DNA from: a virus
DNA length: 36,482 nt
Strand: one strand, 5' to 3'
Virus record (IMG/VR): IMGVR_UViG_3300009011_000033
Location: 1-36,482 of that record
Shown: positions 14,153 through 19,787 of the stretch, one piece after another
Numbering within the stretch: the stretch's first letter is position 1
How the letters are laid out: every line of letters starts with the position of its first letter
Program-made: the position numbers and the translations under genes
Notes under the pieces: generated by a model
Databases searched by the model: none
Seen by the model: the letters and a program-made list of their open reading frames with translations, nothing else
What the model was told of the DNA's origin: nothing

Positions 14153-14310
14153 GACTTCCCCTCCCGTTCCAGCGCACGCTTGTACTTGATGGTGGTCGGG
14201 CACTTCAGGCAGGTGACGGCGGTGGTGCGGGACGTCGTGGCCTTGACGTGCATGAGGCCGCACGCTGTCCGGTACTCAGGCTGGCCGAGGTGGACGACGA
14301 TGGTGGTCAT
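14149..14310 (-). CDS. Small zinc-finger protein, 53 aa
   Basis: ATG at 14310, GGAGGG upstream. It has the module H-x8-ACG ... VTCLKC (HLGQPEYRTACGLM then TTAVTCLKCP), i.e. one His and three Cys to bind zinc, and then a Lys-rich tail (TIKYKRALEREGK). The same module recurs in the 422-aa protein (14598-15866) and the 129-aa protein (16377-16766), so this may be the minimal member. It overlaps both neighbours by ATGA. Confidence 0.72.
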   Translation of the reverse strand: MTTIVVHLGQPEYRTACGLMHVKATTSRTTAVTCLKCPTTIKYKRALEREGKS

Positions 14311-14492
14311 GATCCCTCCTCGATAATTTCCTCGGGCCACGCCGTGGCAGTGTGCCCGCTCGGGAACCTGACAATGAGCACAGCGGACGTGCTCCCGTCC
14401 GTGTTCTTGATGACGTCCTCGCCCTCGATGGTGACGGGCAGGCCGTTGTACGGGTCGCCCGGATCGTACGGTGACTGGTATTTGTTACCCAT
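14307..14492 (-). CDS. Hypothetical protein, 61 aa
   Basis: ATG at 14492, GAAAGGACC upstream, overlapping both neighbours. Small, polar, strand-rich (LPVTIEGEDVIKNTDGSTSAVLIVRF), ending WPEEIIEEG. It looks like a compact beta-rich protein; no family is seen. Confidence 0.66.
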   Translation of the reverse strand: MGNKYQSPYDPGDPYNGLPVTIEGEDVIKNTDGSTSAVLIVRFPSGHTATAWPEEIIEEGS

Positions 14493-14598
14493 CGGATGGG
14501 TCCTTTCGCTTGAAGCGGAAGCCTTGCAGGTGCATGGCTACGTAGGTGCTGTAGATGATGAGCCCGATGGTGACGAGGGCCTGCCAGAGCCAGTCCAT
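14485..14598 (-). CDS. Membrane microprotein, 37 aa
   Basis: The ATG at 14598 overlaps the TGA of the 422-aa gene (TGATG); the TAA at 14485 lies inside the start of the next gene. The whole protein is one membrane helix (LVTIGLIIYSTYVAMHL, about 9-25) with a basic C-terminus (FRFKRKDPSDG). It is too short for most gene finders, but its frame, overlaps and hydrophobic pattern fit a real gene. Confidence 0.62.
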   Translation of the reverse strand: MDWLWQALVTIGLIIYSTYVAMHLQGFRFKRKDPSDG

Positions 14599-15866
14599 CA
14601 GAGCAGGCCCCGCCGCTGGGCCCTGACGTAGGCCAGCGCCAGCGCACCATCACAGTCCACGAAGTCCAGGCCGGAGCGGTAGTCTCCGGGCTCGTCGGAT
14701 TCCCGGGCCAGCACGGTCGGAACCCTGTCGTCCGGGTGGAAGTACAGGTCATGCCACGTCCCGCCGACCGTCTCGCATCCGAGGAAAATGCAGACGTCGC
14801 AGTCGTGCTTGAACCGCGGCCCGGCGTCGTGCCTGTTCACCGGGACGGCGGCGCGCTGGTCCGCCGCGTTCCGTTCCCGCCTGCCGCAGGCCCCGCAGTA
14901 CCGGTCACCGTTCGGCCCGCCCTCCCGCATCTGCCATTCCTCGCACTGATGGGCGGGTGCCGCGTCCTTCTCCGCCTCCCGGGCGGCGACCGTGATCTGT
15001 GCCAGCGGTGAGCGGCGGCACTCCGGGCAGGTGACCCGGCGCCACTCGTTCGAGGTGGCCATGGGAGACTTCCGGTCGATGCCGCAGGCCGAGCGCCAGT
15101 CCGTCGTCTCGTTGTAGTAGTGGACCAGCGGCCCCTCCGGCTGGGGTGCCAGCGGGTCTGACTCCGGGGTGTAGTGGGACATGCAGTCGGAGCAGGTGAC
15201 CCGGTCCCACCGGCTGTCCATGACCTTGCCGTCTTTGTAGCGGAGGCCGCAGGTGGTCTCGAACCAGCCCGGCGTGTAGTGGTGCACGACCGGAGTCTCG
15301 GCGGGTGACGACTGGTCGTCAGGTTCAGGCCGGACGCCCTGCCTCCCATGGTTTCCGTAGAGCGCATCGACCTCGGCCTTCGGGTCGCGGGTGGCCTCCG
15401 CCCTGCGCCGGGTGCTGGCACCGAACTTGTCCTTGATGGAGTTGGCAGTTGCCAACAGGGTCGTGTCCATCCCGCGCGGGGCGGTCGCGATCCGGGCCAT
15501 GAGTGCTTCCATGGCCATGTTGTATTCCTCCGCCGTCAGGTCCGGCTTGGCCGCGGCCTTGGCCAGCGCCTCGTACGTGGACAGGCCCATCCGTACCTTG
15601 CCCTCCACGAAGGCGACGTACTGCGAGTCGGGGATGCCGCTGGTCAGGGCACGGGCCGCGGCGAACCGGTCGATCTGCTTCTCCCGGGCCTCCTTCGCGG
15701 CGTCGTTCCCGCGTTCCCCGTCGGCGTTCCACCGCCACTGCGGCGTGTTCCTGCACTTGTCGCAGGTGGTGGCGGTCGGGTCGGGGTCGAGCCGGGAGTT
15801 GCGGCGGCCGACGGCGTCCGCCCCGCAGACGAATGTGCTGGCGGGATGGGGCTGGAAGTGTTGCAT
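14598..15866 (-). CDS. Protein with repeated zinc modules, 422 aa
   Basis: The ATG at 15866 has GAAAGAGG upstream. An N-terminal module (QHFQPHPASTFVCG ... TTCDKC) is followed by an Ala-rich helical middle, residues 55-175 (REKQIDRFAAARALTSG, ALAKAAAKPDLTAEEYNMAM). Next comes a linker with DDQSS from palindrome copy 13, then two more modules with H-Y...W...CG...VTC-x2-C. A C-terminal part has CGACGRRERN and HDCDVCIFLG. Each module should bind one zinc ion. It may bind nucleic acid or act as a zinc-rich scaffold; no catalytic motif is seen. Confidence 0.78.
   Translation of the reverse strand: MQHFQPHPASTFVCGADAVGRRNSRLDPDPTATTCDKCRNTPQWRWNADGERGNDAAKEAREKQIDRFAAARALTSGIPDSQYVAFVEGKVRMGLSTYEALAKAAAKPDLTAEEYNMAMEALMARIATAPRGMDTTLLATANSIKDKFGASTRRRAEATRDPKAEVDALYGNHGRQGVRPEPDDQSSPAETPVVHHYTPGWFETTCGLRYKDGKVMDSRWDRVTCSDCMSHYTPESDPLAPQPEGPLVHYYNETTDWRSACGIDRKSPMATSNEWRRVTCPECRRSPLAQITVAAREAEKDAAPAHQCEEWQMREGGPNGDRYCGACGRRERNAADQRAAVPVNRHDAGPRFKHDCDVCIFLGCETVGGTWHDLYFHPDDRVPTVLARESDEPGDYRSGLDFVDCDGALALAYVRAQRRGLL
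15306..15321. repeat. Palindrome copy 13, in a coding region, centre CT
   Basis: Translated as DDQSS between the helical middle and the second zinc module of the 422-aa protein. Confidence 0.93.
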
Positions 15867-15894
15867 GGTGCGTACCTCTTTCGGGTAGGTGGAC

Positions 15895-15910
15895 TGACGA
15901 CCGGTCGTCA
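15895..15910. repeat. Palindrome copy 14, perfect
   Basis: Its TGA (15908-15910) is the stop of the 98-aa gene; the start at 15866 follows. Confidence 0.95.
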
Positions 15911-16204
15911 GTGGTGGTAGCGGTGCAGGCAGAGCATGAAGTACAGGTGGGCGGCGGAGTAGATGATCCCGTCCGGGATGGAGAGCCAGTATAGGTCGCC
16001 GGGTTCGGGCTCGGGCGGCAGTTCAATCTCGATGACCCGGACCGTGACGGGGAAGACGTTGACGACCTCGACCGCGAACGGCAGGCGGGCGGCTGAGGCA
16101 CGGGCAATCAGCCACGCCTCCTCCAGTGAGTCGGCCCCGGTGATGGGCCGGTCGACCTCGTTGCCGTCGGAGACGCGGCGGAACCGGGCCACGAACGCCT
16201 TCAT
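15908..16204 (-). CDS. Hypothetical protein, 98 aa
   Basis: ATG at 16204, overlapping the end of the next gene upstream. Residues 20-45 are a helix (DSLEEAWLIARASAARL), followed by strands (AVEVVNVFPVTVRVIEIEL) and an aromatic C-terminus (YSAAHLYFMLCLHRYHH). A typical small alpha-beta protein with no family I know. The stop is in palindrome copy 14. Confidence 0.67.
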   Translation of the reverse strand: MKAFVARFRRVSDGNEVDRPITGADSLEEAWLIARASAARLPFAVEVVNVFPVTVRVIEIELPPEPEPGDLYWLSIPDGIIYSAAHLYFMLCLHRYHH

Positions 16205-16380
16205 GTCAGCGCCCCCGATGCCTTGACCACGGCGGCCATGACCTCGCTCATGGGGTGAATGCGTGGCGTGGCATACAGCCCCCACGCCACGGCACAGTCG
16301 CAAATCTCGGTGCCGGTGATGCCGTCGCCATCGTCGTCCTTGTCCCAGCGTGCGGCGAACTCAGCCTTGGTCATGGTCAC
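16201..16380 (-). CDS. Small protein with calcium-loop-like Asp run, 59 aa
   Basis: GTG at 16380 (GGAGG seven bases upstream; GTGA overlap with the upstream stop). Residues about 13-25 read DKDDDGDGITGTE, close to the Asp-rich loops of EF-hand or thrombospondin-type calcium sites, though the spacing of Ile is one off the EF-hand consensus. Two Cys follow (EICDCAVAW). A metal-binding role is a guess. Confidence 0.6.
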   Translation of the reverse strand: MTMTKAEFAARWDKDDDGDGITGTEICDCAVAWGLYATPRIHPMSEVMAAVVKASGALT

Positions 16381-16766
16381 TTGACGTCCTCCAGCCGCAT
16401 CGCCGCGGTGCTGATCTGGGCCCGGCGCAACTGGAACCGGCGGCGCAGATTCCACCACGGGGTGTCCTCGATCATGTGCTCAATGACGTGGAGGGTGACG
16501 TGCTTCAGGTGATCGAACGCGACTTGCTGTTCCAGTTCCTCGAACAGGGCGTCAATGTCGGAGCGCACCTGATTCAGCGCCTCGACCTGCTCCGGTGTCA
16601 TGGCGCGTTCGGTGTACTGGTCGATGCATTTGAAGCAGGTGATTTCGTCACGGTCCATGGTGCACATGACGAGCTGGTGTTCGCCGCCGTGGCTGGTGTG
16701 CCGCACCCCGCAGAGGGGCAGGTGGCCGGTGTGGTGCGGGGCGTAGTGGACGGGGTGGATGTTCAT
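16377..16766 (-). CDS. Zinc-module protein, 129 aa
   Basis: ATG at 16766 with GAAAGAGA upstream. The N-terminus carries the same module as the 53-aa and 422-aa proteins (HPVHYAPHHTGHLPLCGV ... DEITCFKC), here with extra His and one Cys in the loop. The rest is helical (VEALNQVRSDIDALFEELEQQV, VIEHMI) and ends with basic Arg-rich helices (NLRRRFQLRRAQIS). It may bind nucleic acid, on the zinc module and basic tail. Confidence 0.7.
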   Translation of the reverse strand: MNIHPVHYAPHHTGHLPLCGVRHTSHGGEHQLVMCTMDRDEITCFKCIDQYTERAMTPEQVEALNQVRSDIDALFEELEQQVAFDHLKHVTLHVIEHMIEDTPWWNLRRRFQLRRAQISTAAMRLEDVK

Positions 16767-16799
16767 TGCGGGAGTCTCTTTCAGTGAGTAGGTGAGGGG

Positions 16800-16815
16800 T
16801 GACGACTGGTCGTCA
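16800..16815. repeat. Palindrome copy 15, centre CT
   Basis: Its TGA (16813-16815) is the stop of the 103-aa gene. Confidence 0.93.
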
Positions 16816-17124
16816 GAGGAAGTCGAGCGGGTCGCCGTCGCCGACCGCGTCCATGAACGCATCGAAGTCGCCGTCCACGGCCGCGGCCTGAGCCTCGGCC
16901 TTGCGGTCCCGGGCCGGTGCCTCACCGACGACGAGCCGCTGTCCCTTGCCGGTGCCGAGGTCCGGGAAGCGGCGGTTCTCCTCCCAGCACGGGGTGCACA
17001 TGTTCGCCCATTGTGAGCCGTGGTTGGTGGCGGCGTCGTACTCGGCGGGCACTCCGGACACTCCGAGGTTGTACTTGTGAATGTCGCAGTCGGGAAGCTT
17101 GGAAACGTAGGCGGTATCAGACAT
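16813..17124 (-). CDS. Hypothetical protein with Cys pairs, 103 aa
   Basis: ATG at 17124; the leader GAAAGAGAGCACGC is duplicated in front of the gene at 17525. Residues 12-50 hold Cys and His (PDCDIHKYNL, NMCTPCWEENRRF) that could bind zinc. The second half is Ala/Asp rich and acidic at the C-terminus (DAFMDAVGDGDPLDFL). No family is recognised. Confidence 0.67.
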   Translation of the reverse strand: MSDTAYVSKLPDCDIHKYNLGVSGVPAEYDAATNHGSQWANMCTPCWEENRRFPDLGTGKGQRLVVGEAPARDRKAEAQAAAVDGDFDAFMDAVGDGDPLDFL

Positions 17125-17125
17125 G

Positions 17126-17147
17126 GCGTGCTCTCTTTCGGGGCAGG
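17126..17147. repeat. Leader duplication, first copy
   Basis: A 22-bp stretch holding the ribosome-binding sequence (minus strand GAAAGAGAGCACGC) is base-identical to 17527-17548 in front of the next gene. Confidence 0.85.
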
Positions 17148-17152
17148 TGGGG

Positions 17153-17168
17153 TGACGACTGGTCGTCA
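17153..17168. repeat. Palindrome copy 16, centre CT
   Basis: Its TGA (17166-17168) is the stop of the 119-aa gene. Confidence 0.93.
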
Positions 17169-17525
17169 GTTGGTGTGGTCGGAGTGGATGCAGGAACCGT
17201 TCTCGTCGAACTCTGCGCAGACGGACAGCTCGACCGGCTGGAACTCGTTGTCGAGCGGACCGAACACGGCGCCCAGCACCCAGCGCCATGCGTCCTCAGG
17301 GGTGGGGCCATTGCCCCATTCCGCAGCATCTTCGATGGTCGGGGTGTCGGTGCCATAGGCGATGAGCACCTGATGCACCGTGGTTACGCCGTCCTTCAGC
17401 GTGACGACGTGTTCGCTGGTGCCGTGGAACTTCTGGACGAACCGCTTGGCCTCGTCGAGCGGGCCGGTGTAGTACAGGTCGCCGTTGCGGACCTCGAAGT
17501 CATTGGCGGTAACGGTGTAAGTCAT
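17166..17525 (-). CDS. Hypothetical protein, 119 aa
   Basis: ATG at 17525, with the duplicated leader. The product has strands at the start (TYTVTANDFEVRNGDLYYTG), a helix (LDEAKRFVQKFHG), a beta hairpin (EHVVTLKDGVTTVHQVLIAYG), an acidic linker and a Trp-rich helix (PEDAWRWVLGAVFG), ending with two Cys (SVCAEF, SCIHS). Unknown function. The frame stays open upstream through two palindromes but the ATG has the good leader. Confidence 0.68.
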   Translation of the reverse strand: MTYTVTANDFEVRNGDLYYTGPLDEAKRFVQKFHGTSEHVVTLKDGVTTVHQVLIAYGTDTPTIEDAAEWGNGPTPEDAWRWVLGAVFGPLDNEFQPVELSVCAEFDENGSCIHSDHTN

Positions 17526-17526
17526 T

Positions 17527-17548
17527 GCGTGCTCTCTTTCGGGGCAGG
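17527..17548. repeat. Leader duplication, second copy
   Basis: Identical to 17126-17147; supports spread of whole leader-plus-gene cassettes. Confidence 0.85.
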
Positions 17549-17579
17549 AATTGATTGGTTGGTTACGGGAATGGCGGGG

Positions 17580-17595
17580 TGACGACTGGTCGTCA
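17580..17595. repeat. Palindrome copy 17, centre CT
   Basis: In the 160-bp gap between the stop at 17687 and the start at 17525, 79 bases from copy 18, with only tiny open frames between. Confidence 0.93.
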
Positions 17596-17673
17596 GGTAC
17601 GGGGGTAGCGGGTATTGCGTAGATCAAAAAGGAACAGGTGCAGGTGTCATTGCCTGTAGGTTACGTACACAGG

Positions 17674-17689
17674 TGACGACCGGTCGTCA
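17674..17689. repeat. Palindrome copy 18, perfect
   Basis: Its TGA (17687-17689) is the stop of the 79-aa gene. Confidence 0.95.
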
Positions 17690-17926
17690 GTCGCCGTCAA
17701 CGCCGGTCGGTCGGCGGGTTGAGAGCCACATAAGTTCCACTGACAGGGCAGTCAGCGCCCGGTCCACAAATTCCTCGGCGACAGCGAGGCGGCCAGCGCG
17801 AATGGCATCCAGCGCGTCGGCAAGCAGGAGGTTCTGGTCGGCGATGGTACGCCGTGCATGGGTGCGGACCGTTTCGTGATCGTCGATCAGGTGGCTGATG
17901 CGGATGGTGTCGGGCGAGTGTGTCAT
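17687..17926 (-). CDS. Hypothetical helical protein, 79 aa
   Basis: ATG at 17926, AGAAAGGCACGCACC upstream. The sequence is almost all helix (ISHLIDDHETVRTHARRTIADQNLL, DALDAIRAGRLAVAEEFVDRALTAL), with His and Arg. The only promoter-linked small gene in this stretch besides 11747-12022. No family is recognised. Confidence 0.66.
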   Translation of the reverse strand: MTHSPDTIRISHLIDDHETVRTHARRTIADQNLLLADALDAIRAGRLAVAEEFVDRALTALSVELMWLSTRRPTGVDGD

Positions 17927-17950
17927 GGTGCGTGCCTTTCTGGCAGGTGG

Positions 17951-17966
17951 TGACGACCGGTCGTCA
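17951..17966. repeat. Palindrome copy 19, perfect
   Basis: In the leader between the promoter at 18023-18051 and the start at 17926, as at 12042. Confidence 0.95.
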
Positions 17967-18022
17967 GGGTGGTTGGCGTGTTGAGCGGGGTGGAACCGAA
18001 CACACCCCGCCCAACCCAAAGG

Positions 18023-18051
18023 ACTATACCAGCTTGGTCAGACAATGTCAA
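18023..18051 (-). promoter_or_regulatory. Strong sigma70-type promoter
   Basis: Minus strand TTGACA (18046-18051), 17-bp spacer, TATAGT (18023-18028). It shares its first 17 bases with the promoter at 12124-12152 and likewise directly follows the stop of the upstream gene (18059). Confidence 0.82.
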
Positions 18052-18058
18052 TTCATGG

Positions 18059-18382
18059 TCATGAGGTGTAGGTGAGCCGGAACCAGTACCAGCGCCCATC
18101 CTTGCCCACGACGACGGCATCCTCGGCCGCCGCATCCTGCGGGTAGGCATCGGTGGCGCCCATGAAGTCCACCCGGTACGCCCGGTTGGTGACGACGCGC
18201 ATCTTCGCTGATGCTCCGCCGTGATCCCAGATGTCCCATGCCGTGACCTTGGTCGGATCACTGGTGTCCGGTGCGGAGGTGGAATGCGGGGCGTTGATCG
18301 AGAGGTCGACGGCACCGAGGGCGAGGCCCCCGAACAGCGCGGCAGTAAGGACTATGGGCAGGGCGATACGGCGAGTGAACAT
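18059..18382 (-). CDS. Secreted or membrane-anchored protein, 107 aa
   Basis: ATG at 18382, AGAAGGAACC upstream. The first 25 residues are a signal-type segment: RR then IALPIVLTAALFGGLALGA. No clear cleavage site or lipobox is seen. The rest is exported: Ser/Asp/Thr linker, then a strand-rich domain with DIWDHGG, RAYRVDFMGA and WYWFRLTYT. A cell-envelope accessory protein, perhaps altering host surface or superinfection, is possible but not shown. Confidence 0.7.
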   Translation of the reverse strand: MFTRRIALPIVLTAALFGGLALGAVDLSINAPHSTSAPDTSDPTKVTAWDIWDHGGASAKMRVVTNRAYRVDFMGATDAYPQDAAAEDAVVVGKDGRWYWFRLTYTS

Positions 18383-18424
18383 GGTGGTTCCTTCTATGAG
18401 TGAGTGCATACGGGGATGGGAGGG

Positions 18425-18440
18425 TGACGACCGGTCGTCA
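18425..18440. repeat. Palindrome copy 20, perfect
   Basis: Between the stop at 18468 and the start at 18382. Confidence 0.95.
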
Positions 18441-18467
18441 GGTGACCGGCCGCCACCCATGGCGGGC

Positions 18468-18743
18468 CTAGAGCAGGCGGGAATCGTAGGCGATGACGCC
18501 GTCGATCCTCTGGTGCATTCCGATGACACTGCCGCGTTCCCACAGGGTGACCCAGTATGAGGGCTCACCCGCGTTGTCCTCGATACGCCGGGCGAACTCC
18601 TCGTAGGCGTACCCGATGGACCGGCACGTGAACTGGTCCCCATTCTGTGAGCACACGATGAACGGGGGAAGGGCCTGCAACTGCGCAGGGGTGAACGGCA
18701 CTACGGGCAGGTGGGGCAGGGCGGGAAGGGTGGTGGCAGTCAT
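18468..18743 (-). CDS. Hypothetical protein, 91 aa
   Basis: ATG at 18743, GAAAGAGACTTCGCC upstream. The N-terminus is Pro/Leu-rich (PALPHLPVVPFTPAQLQALPP), followed by FIVCSQNGDQFTCRSIG with two Cys, a helix (YAYEEFARRIED) and a strand-rich C-terminus (YWVTLWERGSVIGMH, GVIAYDSR). Possibly a small alpha-beta protein; no family. Confidence 0.66.
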   Translation of the reverse strand: MTATTLPALPHLPVVPFTPAQLQALPPFIVCSQNGDQFTCRSIGYAYEEFARRIEDNAGEPSYWVTLWERGSVIGMHQRIDGVIAYDSRLL

Positions 18744-18789
18744 GGCGAAGTCTCTTTCGTGAGGGTGGTGCGTGTCTGGCAATGGACAT

Positions 18790-18981
18790 TCAGTGAGTGG
18801 GCACAACGGGTGACGACCAGTCGTCAGGTATCCCGTTCCCGGCCAGCGCCATGTAGCGCATGACCCACCAGTGGCGCGGGATTCGAGGGGTCTGGTCCAG
18901 CGCAGGGAACACCTGCTCAGCCTCCATCACGGGGGTGAGGGTATAGAAGTGCGGCCAAGGGTGGAGTATCCAGTCGATCAT
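18790..18981 (-). CDS. Hypothetical protein, 63 aa, reading through a palindrome
   Basis: ATG at 18981, GGAGTGCCGACC upstream, overlapping the upstream stop. Aromatic and Pro-rich (DWILHPWPHFYTLTP, RIPRHWWVMRYMALAG). The last 12 residues (DDWSSPVVPTH) are the translation of palindrome copy 21 and the leader beyond it. Unknown function. Confidence 0.6.
   Translation of the reverse strand: MIDWILHPWPHFYTLTPVMEAEQVFPALDQTPRIPRHWWVMRYMALAGNGIPDDWSSPVVPTH
18811..18826. repeat. Palindrome copy 21, centre CA
   Basis: TGACGACCAGTCGTCA; inside the 3' codons of the 63-aa gene. Confidence 0.93.
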
Positions 18982-19235
18982 GGTCGGCACTCCATGTATT
19001 CGGTGACGATGCCGTCGACAATGTGCCACACCTGCTGAGACACGTCGGTTTGGTAGGCCCAGTTCCACCCATCATCGGTAGCCCAGTCGAACGTGCGGCT
19101 GGCGTGTTCGGCAGGGATGGGTTCAATGACCGGGCCGTAGCCCATATATGCCGCGATCATGGTTTCCTCCGGCGGAGACTGCGCAAACATCACACCGTTG
19201 GCGGGGTCGGTCATGGCTATGTAGTGAGTGGGCAT
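18978..19235 (-). CDS. Hypothetical protein, 85 aa
   Basis: ATG at 19235 (AGGACC upstream) in preference to the second Met at 19214. A small alpha-beta protein (EETMIAAYMGYG, PAEHASRTFDWATDDGWNWAY, QQVWHIVDGIVTEYM) with four Trp; no family. Ends with an ATGA overlap to the 63-aa gene. Confidence 0.63.
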   Translation of the reverse strand: MPTHYIAMTDPANGVMFAQSPPEETMIAAYMGYGPVIEPIPAEHASRTFDWATDDGWNWAYQTDVSQQVWHIVDGIVTEYMECRP

Positions 19236-19275
19236 GGGAAGGGTCCTATCTGTGATGGGTGGATGGGTGAGTGAG

Positions 19276-19291
19276 TGACGACCGGTCGTCA
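19276..19291. repeat. Palindrome copy 22, perfect
   Basis: Its TGA (19289-19291) is the stop of the 49-aa gene. Confidence 0.95.
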
Positions 19292-19438
19292 CCCCTGATT
19301 GAGGATGAACTCGGCGACGACGTTGCGCCTAGGTGCCGGTGCCGGACCAGCGCATGAGGGTACCGGCATAGGGAGAGAGAACACCCAAGCTATGAGGGCA
19401 TCGGACACAAGGGGCTTGGGCGTACGGAACGTGGGCAT
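19289..19438 (-). CDS. Hypothetical protein, 49 aa
   Basis: ATG at 19438, GAAAGGTCCC upstream. It starts PTFRTPKPLV, has a hydrophobic stretch (DALIAWVFSLPMPVP) and a Pro/Arg tail. The frame is open back to 19666 through palindromes 23 and 24 and four leader repeats, but the ATG with the leader is the likely start. It may be the surviving end of a larger or decayed gene. Confidence 0.5.
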   Translation of the reverse strand: MPTFRTPKPLVSDALIAWVFSLPMPVPSCAGPAPAPRRNVVAEFILNQG

Positions 19439-19460
19439 GGGGATGGGACCTTTCAGTGAG

Positions 19461-19476
19461 TGACGACCAGTCGTCA
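19461..19476. repeat. Palindrome copy 23, centre CA
   Basis: Just upstream of the leader of the 49-aa gene. Confidence 0.93.
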
Positions 19477-19537
19477 GGTAGACGAACGGGAGGGGATGGA
19501 ACAGCGCCCGATACCGCATCACGGCCAGCGCGTGCTG

Positions 19538-19620
19538 TTCAGTGAGTGAGTGATGCACGTATAGGGAAAGACAACGCTTCAGTGAGTGAGCACATTCAGT
19601 GAGCGATTCAGTGAGTGAGC
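19538..19620. repeat. Four copies of TTCAGTGAG(TGAG)
   Basis: Copies begin at 19538, 19578, 19595 and 19607. On the minus strand each is CTCACTGAA, the sequence just before AAGG/AAGAG ribosome-binding sites in this region (19455, 16781). The stretch 19480-19640 holds only tiny frames, so it looks like leader copies without genes. Confidence 0.65.
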
Positions 19621-19640
19621 AACCCACATAGGGGAGAGAC

Positions 19641-19656
19641 TGACGACCGGTCGTCA
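19641..19656. repeat. Palindrome copy 24, perfect
   Basis: Upstream edge of the leader-repeat stretch; past it, to the terminator at 19748, I see no gene. Confidence 0.95.
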
Positions 19657-19747
19657 CCCGCAACACGGGCGCTGGTGGCCGTCACCTGCCCGGCCACGCA
19701 CGGACCGGACGACGGGAACGGGAAGCTGCCACACGGGCACGGGAAAG

Positions 19748-19773
19748 ACCCCCGGGACCGAAGCCCCGGGGGT
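19748..19773 (-). terminator. Hairpin terminator of the first leftward gene
   Basis: A 9-bp stem (19748-19756 with 19765-19773), CTTCGG-type loop, followed on the minus strand by CTTTCCC. It lies 15 bases beyond the stop at 19788. Confidence 0.65.
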
Positions 19774-19787
19774 TCCCCCACTAACCC

